Below are positions 1-6,171 of a stretch of 19,195 nt of DNA, piece by piece (positions within the stretch are counted from its first letter, which is position 1; each line of letters opens with the position of its first letter). The stretch covers positions 1 through 19,195 of the forward strand of contig JAIKXO010000032.1 of assembly GCA_024684065.1 (NCBI GenBank), read 5' to 3'. The position numbers were made by a program, and so were the translations under genes. The notes under the pieces were generated by a model that saw only the letters and a list, made by a program, of their open reading frames with translations, did not search any database and was not told the origin of the DNA. The DNA comes from Lachnospiraceae bacterium (lineage in GTDB: Bacteria > Bacillota_A > Clostridia > Lachnospirales > Lachnospiraceae).

Positions 1-273
1 AGAGCTGTTGAGGTAGAGGCAGACGGTGTTTTGCTTGCAAAAGCCATAGATGGCGTATATGATTCCGATCCGAAAATTAATCCTTTTGCTCAGAAATATG
101 ATGAGATCGCTATAGAGGATGTGATCGAAAAGAAGCTCCAGGTGGTGGATCTTACGGCATCTATCATGGCTATGGAAAATCATGTTCCGATGTATGTGTT
201 CAGCCTTAATGAAAAGGATGCCATAGTGAACACGGTAAAAGGTAATTTTAAGGGTACAAGGATAACAGTATAG
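1..273 (+). CDS. pyrH: UMP kinase, 3' end only (5' end outside window)
   Basis: The window opens inside this gene: frame 1 is open from base 1 to the TAA at 271-273 and gives the last 90 residues. UMP kinase phosphorylates UMP to UDP in the cytoplasm, feeding pyrimidine nucleotide and UDP-sugar synthesis. The fragment carries the family's C-terminal pattern: VEADGVLLAKAIDGVYDSDP (nucleotide-binding region of the amino-acid-kinase fold), then KYDEI, a VVDLTA helix, MENHVPMYVF, and a short GTRI end. The internal ATG at 31 is a methionine-like TTG/ATG artefact of the cut and not the real start, because homology continues upstream of it. The 27-bp gap to frr and shared strand indicate the usual pyrH-frr co-transcription of Firmicutes. 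The identification is firm, although only about the last third is visible. Confidence 0.93.
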   Translation, partial: RAVEVEADGVLLAKAIDGVYDSDPKINPFAQKYDEIAIEDVIEKKLQVVDLTASIMAMENHVPMYVFSLNEKDAIVNTVKGNFKGTRITV

Positions 274-300
274 ATTAATCGAAAACGGGAGGAAGAGTGG

Positions 301-852
301 ATGAACGAGAGACTGAAGGAATATGATGACAGGATGCAGAAGACGGTAGACCATCTCTCATCAGAATTTAATACCATCAGAGCGGGAAGGGCTAATCCGC
401 ATGTTTTGGATAATATCAGGGTGGATTATTACGGAACCCCGACTCCGATCTCTCAGGTCGGTAATCTTGCCATTCCCGAGGCAAGGCTTATGCAGATCCA
501 GCCGTGGGACAAGACCATGCTCAAGGCGATAGAAAAGGCTATACAGGCATCCGATCTGGGGATAAACCCCACTAATGACGGCACGGTCATCAGGCTTGTA
601 TTTCCTGAGCTTACCGAGGAAAGAAGAAAGGAACTCGTCAAGGATATCAAGAAAAAGGGCGAGGCAGACAAGGTTGCCATCAGAAATATAAGAAGGGATG
701 GAAACGACGCTTTCAAGAAGCTTACAAAGTCCGATGTTTCGGAGGATGAGGTTGAGGAACTTCAGGAAGAGCTCCAGAAGCTTACGGATAAATACATTAA
801 GAAGATAGATGAGATGGTAGACAGCAAGTCTAAAGAAATACTGACGGTATGA
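301..852 (+). CDS. frr: Ribosome recycling factor
   Basis: This encodes 183 residues, close to the usual 185. The protein acts with EF-G to split the post-termination ribosome. Recognisable family segments are the N-terminal MQKTVDHLSSEFNTIRAGRA (the long helix entering domain I), DYYGTPTPISQVGNLAIPEA, the LGINPTNDGTVIRLVFPELTEERRKEL stretch (quoted in part: NPTNDGTVIRL), and the C-terminal helix ending near SKSKEILTV. The ATG at 301 follows a strong Shine-Dalgarno, GGGAGGA at about 288-293, so the start is secure. It lies 27 bp after pyrH. Downstream comes a hairpin and then the intergenic repeat that supplies the uppS ribosome site. Nothing about the protein looks unusual. Confidence 0.97.
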   Translation: MNERLKEYDDRMQKTVDHLSSEFNTIRAGRANPHVLDNIRVDYYGTPTPISQVGNLAIPEARLMQIQPWDKTMLKAIEKAIQASDLGINPTNDGTVIRLVFPELTEERRKELVKDIKKKGEADKVAIRNIRRDGNDAFKKLTKSDVSEDEVEELQEELQKLTDKYIKKIDEMVDSKSKEILTV

Positions 853-872
853 CACGACAGGACTATAACAGT

Positions 873-911
873 AAAGGGACGGGGCTCTTTTCTCAAGCGT
901 CCTGTCCCTTT
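873..911 (+). terminator. Hairpin after frr, weak terminator candidate
   Basis: AAAGGGAC at 873-880 pairs with GTCCCTTT at 904-911, and the stem extends inward through two G-U pairs to about 13 pairs closing a 13-nt loop. The flanking A and T runs sit inside the stem and no long U tract follows (ATCGTT), so it would be a poor intrinsic terminator. It may attenuate transcription between frr and uppS or protect the 3' end of the upstream message. Confidence 0.35.
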
Positions 912-940
912 ATCGTTATACTCTCATTAACGAAATACCG

Positions 941-1082
941 TCGTTCGTGCCAAAGCACACGATTTGCTGCGCAAATCGGTGCAGTAAGGAAATGATCCGG
1001 CCCAAAAAGCAGGCCGGATCGGCATAAACTAAAGTTTATGCCAAAGCGCACGATTTACTTCGTAAATCGGCGCAGTAAGGAG
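941..1082 (+). repeat. Modular intergenic repeat, copy 1 (half C, A, B, C, A)
   Basis: The order is: right half of a C stem (941-951), module A (hairpin 961-977, GATTTGC/GCAAATC), linker gcagtaagga, module B (gatccggcc 994-1002 paired with ggccggatc 1012-1020), module C (ggcataaact 1021-1030 paired with agtttatgcc 1033-1042, perfect), and a second module A (cgatttac 1051-1058 with gtaaatcg 1062-1069). It ends gcgcagtaaggag, which is the uppS Shine-Dalgarno. The unit period is 91 bp. Related copies occur at 12264, 14237 and 16866, with degenerate ones at 9724, 6139 and 2709. Confidence 0.9.
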
Positions 1083-1091
1083 ATAAATATG
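1077..1091 (+). promoter_or_regulatory. uppS ribosome-binding site supplied by the repeat tail
   Basis: AAGGAG at 1077-1082 stands 6 nt before ATG 1089. It decides the start. The upstream in-frame ATG at 1038 lies inside module C of the repeat, lacks a Shine-Dalgarno, and would add 17 repeat-encoded residues not found in the family. Confidence 0.85.
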
Positions 1092-1796
1092 TCAGTTCCG
1101 AAGCACATTGCGATCATTTTGGACGGTAACGGAAGGTGGGCGAAAAGCAAGGGAATGCCCAGAAACTACGGTCATGTACAAGGGGCTAAAAATGTGGAGA
1201 AGATCTGCGAAGAAGCGTATAATCTCGGCGTAAAATACCTGACGGTATATGCTTTCTCTACTGAGAACTGGAAGCGTCCAAAGGATGAAGTGGACGCTTT
1301 GATGACGTTGCTTCGAAATTACTTAAAGACCTGCATGAAAAGAGCGAAAAAAAACAATATGCGTGTAAGGGTCATAGGAGACGTAAGCGGGCTGGATACT
1401 GATCTTCAAAAACAGATCGAAGAGCTGACGGAGGCTACAAGAGAGTATTCGGGGCTCAATTTCACGGTGGCTTTAAACTATGGGAGCAGGGACGAGATCT
1501 TAAGGGCGGTTAACCGAATAATACAGGATATGGACACAGGCGCGATCGAAAAGAGCGGTGTAACAGAGGAACTTCTTCAAAAATATCTGGATACGGATGG
1601 GATCCCTGATCCGGATCTTTTGATCAGGACCAGCGGGGAACAGAGGCTGTCGAATTTCATGCTCTGGCAGTTAGCGTATTCCGAGTTCTATTTTACACAG
1701 GTGCACTGGCCGGATTTTGATAAAAATGAACTGGTAAAGGCGATAGAAGCATATGAAAACAGAGACAGAAGATTTGGCGGTGTAAAGGATCAGTAA
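1089..1796 (+). CDS. uppS: Undecaprenyl diphosphate synthase (cis-prenyltransferase)
   Basis: With the ATG at 1089 the product is 235 residues, matching the family. It condenses isopentenyl diphosphate onto farnesyl diphosphate in cis to give C55-PP, the lipid carrier for peptidoglycan and wall polymers. It is a cytoplasmic, membrane-associated enzyme. Visible signatures are HIAIILDGNGRWA with catalytic Asp12 and the diphosphate-binding GNGRW loop, YAFSTENWKRP, a central LNYGSRDEI, and the C-terminal RTSGEQRLSNFMLWQLAYSE (first-substrate/IPP-binding Arg and Ser), followed by W.DF. A longer reading frame opens at 1038 but was rejected because its extra residues are translated repeat. The gene is almost fused to cdsA (one base between stop and ATG), implying translational coupling. 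The supply of IPP depends on dxr, two genes downstream. Confidence 0.96.
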   Translation: MSVPKHIAIILDGNGRWAKSKGMPRNYGHVQGAKNVEKICEEAYNLGVKYLTVYAFSTENWKRPKDEVDALMTLLRNYLKTCMKRAKKNNMRVRVIGDVSGLDTDLQKQIEELTEATREYSGLNFTVALNYGSRDEILRAVNRIIQDMDTGAIEKSGVTEELLQKYLDTDGIPDPDLLIRTSGEQRLSNFMLWQLAYSEFYFTQVHWPDFDKNELVKAIEAYENRDRRFGGVKDQ

Positions 1797-1797
1797 G

Positions 1798-2694
1798 ATG
1801 TTTATTAAAAGACTCATAAGCGGAATAATCTTAGTCCTTATGATAGCCTTAATGAATGTGGCAGGGGGGCCTGTCATGGCTTTGCTGCTTGCTGCTATCT
1901 CTGTTATAGGGCTGAGAGAGTTTTACCGGGCGACGGATGTTACGAATGATACCCTGAAAAAAGATGGAGTAAAACCTTTTCTGCCCGAGATAACGGGAAT
2001 CGCAGCGACGATCATATATTATGCCGCTATCCTTATCGTATATACTAAAGCAGCAGGAGCGTCGGGCTCTGAAGAGTTTCAGGATCAGGAAACTGTATTT
2101 GGAAGGTTGATGATCTGCGTTGTTCTCATACTTTTTATGGTTCTCATGTCGGAATATGTATTCTGCTTTCCGAAGCTTCACGGAGATACCGTGATCAAAG
2201 CCTTTTTTGGCTTTGTTTATGTACCGGTGATGCTTTCTTTCGTTTTCCTTTTAAGGGCAATGCCCCACGGAGCTTATCTCGTCTGGCTTATTTATATCGT
2301 TTCATGGGTCTGTGACACATGTGCGTACTGTGTTGGAATGCTTATCGGAAAGCACAGGCTGGCTCCCGTTTTAAGTCCCAAGAAATCAGTGGAAGGGGCT
2401 GTAGGCGGAGTTGCGGGATCTGCCGTAGTAGCCGCGCTCTTTTCATATATACTGGAAAGAAATGGCCTTATACCGCAGGGACATATCTGGATTTTTGTGA
2501 TCATCGGGATCGCAGGGTCCGTTATTTCTCAGATAGGCGATCTGACAGCTTCTGCATTTAAGAGGAATTATGATATAAAGGATTATGGGGATCTCATTCC
2601 CGGACACGGAGGGATTCTTGACCGCTTTGACAGCGTTCTTTTTTCTGCTCCGGTCATATACCTTATCGCTATCTGCTTTTTAAGGCTTTGGTAA
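1798..2694 (+). CDS. cdsA: Phosphatidate cytidylyltransferase (CDP-diacylglycerol synthase)
   Basis: The 298-residue integral membrane enzyme makes CDP-diacylglycerol from CTP and phosphatidic acid, the branch point for all phospholipid head groups. Most of its length is hydrophobic, with about eight membrane segments, beginning LISGIILVLMIALMNVAGG. The diagnostic C-terminal signature is present: SQIGDLTASAFKRNYDIKDY, then GDLIPGHGGILDRFDS, containing the S-x-x-KR, KD and HGG..DR residues that bind metal and CTP. There is an insertion-like hydrophilic loop around residues 80-100 (GASGSEEFQDQE), which looks like ordinary family variation. The ATG follows the uppS stop by one base. Its Shine-Dalgarno (AAAGGA, 1784-1789) lies inside uppS, so translation is probably coupled. 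Confidence 0.95.
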   Translation: MFIKRLISGIILVLMIALMNVAGGPVMALLLAAISVIGLREFYRATDVTNDTLKKDGVKPFLPEITGIAATIIYYAAILIVYTKAAGASGSEEFQDQETVFGRLMICVVLILFMVLMSEYVFCFPKLHGDTVIKAFFGFVYVPVMLSFVFLLRAMPHGAYLVWLIYIVSWVCDTCAYCVGMLIGKHRLAPVLSPKKSVEGAVGGVAGSAVVAALFSYILERNGLIPQGHIWIFVIIGIAGSVISQIGDLTASAFKRNYDIKDYGDLIPGHGGILDRFDSVLFSAPVIYLIAICFLRLW

Positions 2695-2708
2695 AAGCTT
2701 AGGAGAAT

Positions 2709-2747
2709 AAATCGGCACAGAAAGTGATCTGTCGGATCACGGATTAA
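2709..2747 (+). repeat. Degenerate remnant of the intergenic repeat
   Basis: AAATCGGCACAG at 2709-2720 matches the right arm and tail of module A. It is followed by GTGATC (2724-2729) and GATCAC (2735-2740), a 6-bp stem in the place where module B would stand. The left arm of A is missing. The region lies between cdsA and dxr and lacks the GTAAGGAG tail, so dxr has only a weak ribosome site (GGATTAAG). Confidence 0.45.
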
Positions 2748-2753
2748 GAAATT

Positions 2754-3902
2754 ATGAAGAAAATCAGCATTTTAGGATCTACAGGATCGATAGGAACCCA
2801 GACACTTGATATTGTAAGGTCTAATGAGGAACTGAAGGTTACGGCGCTTTGCGCAGGTTCTAATATTGACCTGCTAGAGAAGCAGGCCCGGGAATTTAAG
2901 CCGGACATGGTGTCAGTTTATGATAAGGAGCTTGCGGACACCCTTAAGAACAGGCTCTCAGATACCCCAATATCGGTTTACAGCGGGATGGAGGGACTTA
3001 TTGAGGCGGCGGCGGGAAGCGATGCAGGGACGGTTGTCACCGCTATTGTCGGAATGATAGGTATAAAGCCGACTATAGCCGCGATCAAAAGCGGAAAGGA
3101 TATCGCGCTTGCAAATAAGGAAACGTTGGTTACCGCGGGACATATTATCATGCCGTTAGCACGTGAGAACGGCGTTAAGATCCTTCCGGTCGATTCCGAG
3201 CACAGCGCCATTTTCCAGTCTTTAAACGGCGAGCCCTGGGAGAGGGTCGAATCCATTATAATAACGGCATCGGGAGGGCCGTTCAGAGGGAAAAAGCGGG
3301 AGGAACTTAAAGATGTAACTGCGCGGGATGCGCTTAAGCATCCGAACTGGTCGATGGGCCATAAGATCACCATAGATTCTGCCACCCTTGTGAACAAGGG
3401 CCTTGAGGTTATGGAGGCAAGGTGGCTTTTTAATGTTTCACCTGAGAAGATCCAGGTCGTTGTGCATCCTCAGAGTATAATCCATTCGGCTGTTGAGTTC
3501 GTTGACGGGGCAGTGATCGCCCAGATGGGGGTCCCCGATATGAGGCTCCCGATACAGTATGCTCTGTTCTATCCTGACAGAAAGCCGCTAAATGCAGGCA
3601 GGATAAGGCTTTCCGAGTTAAAGTCCCTGACCTTCGAGGAGCCGGATACGGAAACCTTTAAGGGATTCAGACTTGCAATGGATGCGATGAAGACAGGCGG
3701 GAGCATGCCTACGGTATTCAATGCCGCAAATGAGAAGGCAGTAGGGCTGTTTCTTGACGGGCGGATCGGTTTTCTTCAGATAGCTGATTTAATAGAGTAC
3801 TGTATGTCAGGACATACCGTGGTAAACGATCCTTCAGTTGAGGAGATCCTTTCGGCTGAGCAGGAGGCATATCTTAAGATACGGAAATATATGGAGTCCT
3901 GA
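2754..3902 (+). CDS. dxr: 1-deoxy-D-xylulose 5-phosphate reductoisomerase
   Basis: The 382-residue enzyme catalyses the NADPH-dependent conversion of DXP to MEP, the committed step of the non-mevalonate isoprenoid pathway, in the cytoplasm. The N-terminal NADPH fold is clear (ILGSTGSIGTQTLDI, residues 6-20). The active site shows LANKETLVTAG, VDSEHSAIFQSL with metal ligands Asp147 and Glu149, ITASGGPFRG (substrate-phosphate loop), the flexible HPNWSMGHKITIDSATLVNK segment, and Asn214, Lys215 and Glu218, which correspond to N227, K228 and E231 of the E. coli enzyme. VVHPQSIIHS and GVPDMRLPIQYAL complete the family pattern. It sits in the usual order cdsA-dxr-rseP, and its product pathway feeds UppS, encoded upstream. 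The 59-bp gap before it carries a repeat remnant. Confidence 0.97.
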   Translation: MKKISILGSTGSIGTQTLDIVRSNEELKVTALCAGSNIDLLEKQAREFKPDMVSVYDKELADTLKNRLSDTPISVYSGMEGLIEAAAGSDAGTVVTAIVGMIGIKPTIAAIKSGKDIALANKETLVTAGHIIMPLARENGVKILPVDSEHSAIFQSLNGEPWERVESIIITASGGPFRGKKREELKDVTARDALKHPNWSMGHKITIDSATLVNKGLEVMEARWLFNVSPEKIQVVVHPQSIIHSAVEFVDGAVIAQMGVPDMRLPIQYALFYPDRKPLNAGRIRLSELKSLTFEEPDTETFKGFRLAMDAMKTGGSMPTVFNAANEKAVGLFLDGRIGFLQIADLIEYCMSGHTVVNDPSVEEILSAEQEAYLKIRKYMES

Positions 3903-3972
3903 ATCCTGAATTATGAGGTTTTCAGGGGACAGGTTCCTTCACCGGAGAGGAGTATAAACAGGACAGGTAATT

Positions 3973-5019
3973 ATGAGCATTATTTTTTCGTTACTAATCT
4001 TATGTCTGGTAGTAGTGGTACATGAATTCGGCCATCTTCTGGTTGCCAAGAAGAACGGGATAAATGTAAAGGAGTTCTGGGTTGGATTCGGCCCCAAAAT
4101 CTGTTCCTTTGACGCCGGAGGAACGAAATACTGCTTAAGGATCATACCCTTAGGCGGTGCCTGCGTATTCGAAGATGATACTTCGGATGAGGATTATGTT
4201 CCCGGACCGCATGCTTTTATGAACGCGTCGGTATTCAGCAGGATACTTACCGTTTTGGCAGGACCGTGCTTCAACTTTCTCCTGGCTTTTGTGCTGTCGG
4301 TTGTGGTGCTTGGACTTTCAGGATATACTACGACAAAGCTCGAGAGTGTAAATGAAGGCTCTCCGGCGATGAAGGCCGGCCTTCAGGCAGGGGATGTCAT
4401 TATAAAAATGAACAGTGAAAGGGTCCATCTGTATGAGGAAATCATACTGAACACCCAGTTTAATCAGGGTGAGCCTGTCGCTATAACATATGAAAGAAAC
4501 GGTGAGCGCCATACGGTTGACATAACTCCGGAATACAGTGAGGAGTATGGCAGATACCTGTTTGGTATCGTAGGCGGGCTCAGGGATGATGATCAGACAG
4601 CCTTGTCCACGGTCCGTTACAGTGTGTATTATGTTGAATTCTGGATAAAGAATGTCTATAAGTCTTTGGCGGCCTTATTTACAGGCAGGGTCAGGATGAA
4701 TGAAATGAGCGGGGTAGTAGGCGTTGCCGCCGCGGTCGATGATGTATATGAGGAGGCTAAGGATTACGGAGCGCTGGTTGTTTTCATCAATATGCTCAAT
4801 ATAGCTGTCCTTCTGTCAGCTAACCTGGGCGTTGTCAATCTTTTGCCGATACCGGGACTGGACGGCGGTAAGCTGCTTTTATATCTGGTGGAAATCGTCA
4901 GACGCAAACCGATGGACAGAGAACTTGAAGGAAAGATCAGTCTGGTGGGTTTTGCTGCCCTTATGATTTTAGCTGTATTTTTAATGTACAGCGATATAGT
5001 AAAAATATTCACAAAGTAA
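3973..5019 (+). CDS. rseP: RseP-family site-2 membrane zinc metalloprotease
   Basis: The 348-residue intramembrane protease is of the RseP/RasP/EcfE family. Helix 1 carries the zinc motif HEFGH (residues 17-21, inside LCLVVVVHEFGHLLVAKK), and the third zinc ligand is in the C-terminal NLLPIPGLDGGK motif (Asp about 297). A single PDZ domain (roughly residues 110-195, containing GSPAMKAGLQAGDVIIKMNS) follows the second hydrophobic segment AGPCFNFLLAFVLSVVVLGLSGY. The last helix is near FAALMILAVFLMYSDI. In related Firmicutes this protein cleaves anti-sigma factors and leftover signal peptides. The substrate here is unknown. The ribosome site is weak (ACAGG). It is the last gene of the cluster: ispG and polC, which often come next in Clostridia, are replaced by a terminator. 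Confidence 0.95.
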   Translation: MSIIFSLLILCLVVVVHEFGHLLVAKKNGINVKEFWVGFGPKICSFDAGGTKYCLRIIPLGGACVFEDDTSDEDYVPGPHAFMNASVFSRILTVLAGPCFNFLLAFVLSVVVLGLSGYTTTKLESVNEGSPAMKAGLQAGDVIIKMNSERVHLYEEIILNTQFNQGEPVAITYERNGERHTVDITPEYSEEYGRYLFGIVGGLRDDDQTALSTVRYSVYYVEFWIKNVYKSLAALFTGRVRMNEMSGVVGVAAAVDDVYEEAKDYGALVVFINMLNIAVLLSANLGVVNLLPIPGLDGGKLLLYLVEIVRRKPMDRELEGKISLVGFAALMILAVFLMYSDIVKIFTK

Positions 5020-5039
5020 GAATACAGTAAACAACAGAG

Positions 5040-5114
5040 ATCAGGCGTTCTCTCAAAGCGGAAATTCTATCATCCGTAGAATTTCAGGCTTTCAGGACGC
5101 CTGATTTTTGTTTA
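5040..5114 (+). terminator. Three-tier hairpin terminator of the pyrH-rseP cluster
   Basis: The outer stem is ATCAGGCGT (5040-5048) with ACGCCTGAT (5097-5105). The middle stem is AAAGC (5055-5059) with GCTTT (5088-5092). The inner stem is GAAATTCTA (5061-5069) with TAGAATTTC (5077-5085), a perfect 9 bp. TTTTTGTTT follows directly. It is strong and clearly intrinsic, although much longer than a typical terminator. Confidence 0.85.
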
Positions 5115-5134
5115 CTATTTCGGTCTGTTTTTTA

Positions 5135-5163
5135 TTGACTGGAGAGGGCTTAAAGCGTATATT
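5135..5163 (+). promoter_or_regulatory. SigA-type promoter of the kinase/surface-protein operon
   Basis: TTGACT (5135-5140), a 17-bp spacer, and TATATT (5158-5163) give a near-consensus vegetative promoter. It sits just after the rseP terminator and about 118 bp before the kinase start, so the three following genes form an independent unit. Transcription should begin near 5170, upstream of the tandem repeats. Confidence 0.7.
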
Positions 5164-5184
5164 TCATTTCACAGAAAGACATGT

Positions 5185-5236
5185 CATAAACATCTGTAAG
5201 CATATTTAAACATAAACATCTGTAAACATATTTTTA
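5185..5236 (+). repeat. Two tandem 26-bp repeats in the kinase leader
   Basis: CATAAACATCTGTAAGCATA at 5185 recurs at 5211 with one G-to-A change; the match runs 23 bases and the period is 26 bp. The copies lie between the predicted transcription start and the ribosome site (GGAGGAGA, 5269-5276). They could be a two-site operator or a leader element. No coding function is apparent. Confidence 0.75.
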
Positions 5237-5280
5237 TCATTTTTCCAAGAATAATCATTCAGGCTATCGGAGGAGATCAA

Positions 5281-6138
5281 ATGAATGCGCCGGGCAGGAT
5301 ACTTAACGGGAGGTATCAGCTGGTGGAGCAGATAGGACGGGGTGGAAGCGGAAGTGTATTCCTGGCGAGGGACATTTTCATCAGGAAGCTGTGGGCGGTC
5401 AAATTCCTGTCAAATGATAGCTTTGTCAGCGAAAGAATGTCAATAAACGAGAAGGAGGTAATGGAGGCCCTGGATCATCCCGCCTTTCCAAGAATAGTCG
5501 ATGCGTTCAGCTTAAATGACGGGTATTACATAGTCAGCGATTATATTGAAGGAACAGACCTTCGGGATTATCTGAAGAATGAGCGTCCTCCTCTCAGACA
5601 GAAATGCCGCATTGCAATAAAACTGTTGGAAGCGCTGAGTTTTCTTCATACCAGAGAAGAACCGATCCTTTATCTTGATCTTAAGCCGGAAAACGTCATG
5701 ATCACAAGGGACGGAGATGTAAAGCTTATAGATTTCGGGGTCGCAGGGAGGATAATGAAGGAGCGCAGATCGTCATTCGGAACGAAGGGATATGCGGCGC
5801 CGGAACAGTATGTTAAGGCTGAGTGCGATCAGAGAACCGATATCTTTGCTTTCGGAATGCTGTTTTATTCCATGCTTTCCCTGTGCGATCCGAATGAAGA
5901 ACTTGAGAGGCAGCGCAGGATGATCCGGATGAATAATTCAATACCGAGAGCTGTCAAAAAGATCATACTCAAGTGTACCTCGGGAAATAAGGAAGGGCGA
6001 TTTACGGATGCAAAAAGCGTGGAAAGACAGATCAGGCATTATCTGTTAAGGCCTAAGAGAATAGTTATTTTTTGTGTCATGCTTACTGCGGTATTGGGGC
6101 CTCCGATAGCTTTTTATATAGGTTTGGGATCATGGTAG
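5281..6138 (+). CDS. Membrane-anchored Ser/Thr protein kinase, non-RD type, no sensor domain
   Basis: The 285 residues hold a complete Hanks-type kinase domain (about 12-255) and one C-terminal membrane helix (about 260-282, IVIFCVMLTAVLGPPIAFYI). Key elements are the glycine loop GRGGSGSVF (19-27), the ATP-binding Lys41 in AVKFL, the catalytic loop YLDLKPENVM with Asp133, Lys135 and Asn138, the DFG at 151-153, and YAAPEQY (APE region, Glu175). The HRD motif reads YLD, so the arginine that normally clamps a phosphorylated activation loop is absent, and activity may not need loop phosphorylation. There are no PASTA or other extracellular domains; only about four residues follow the helix. The kinase is therefore probably controlled by a partner, for which the two exported proteins encoded directly downstream are candidates. 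The start has a strong GGAGGAGA site. Catalytic residues look intact. Confidence 0.9.
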   Translation: MNAPGRILNGRYQLVEQIGRGGSGSVFLARDIFIRKLWAVKFLSNDSFVSERMSINEKEVMEALDHPAFPRIVDAFSLNDGYYIVSDYIEGTDLRDYLKNERPPLRQKCRIAIKLLEALSFLHTREEPILYLDLKPENVMITRDGDVKLIDFGVAGRIMKERRSSFGTKGYAAPEQYVKAECDQRTDIFAFGMLFYSMLSLCDPNEELERQRRMIRMNNSIPRAVKKIILKCTSGNKEGRFTDAKSVERQIRHYLLRPKRIVIFCVMLTAVLGPPIAFYIGLGSW

Positions 6139-6165
6139 AAAATCGGTGCAGTTAAGAAAGGGAGG
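6139..6165 (+). repeat. Repeat remnant merging into the ribosome site of the surface-protein gene
   Basis: AAAATCGGTGCAGTTAAG at 6138-6155 is the right arm and tail of module A, slightly mutated. It is followed by AAAGGGAGG (6157-6165), the Shine-Dalgarno used by the TTG start at 6172. The left arm of the hairpin is lost. Confidence 0.5.
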
Positions 6166-6171
6166 ATTGAC

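Noticed and set aside
941..1082. CRISPR array
   Set aside because: Modules are adjacent hairpins with no unique spacers of even length, scattered singly in many gaps, and no cas genes are present.
1038..1088. Longer uppS reading frame starting inside the repeat
   Set aside because: The 17 added residues (MPKRTIYFVNRRSKEIN) are translated repeat, there is no Shine-Dalgarno before ATG 1038, and ATG 1089 has a perfect one and fits the family N-terminus.
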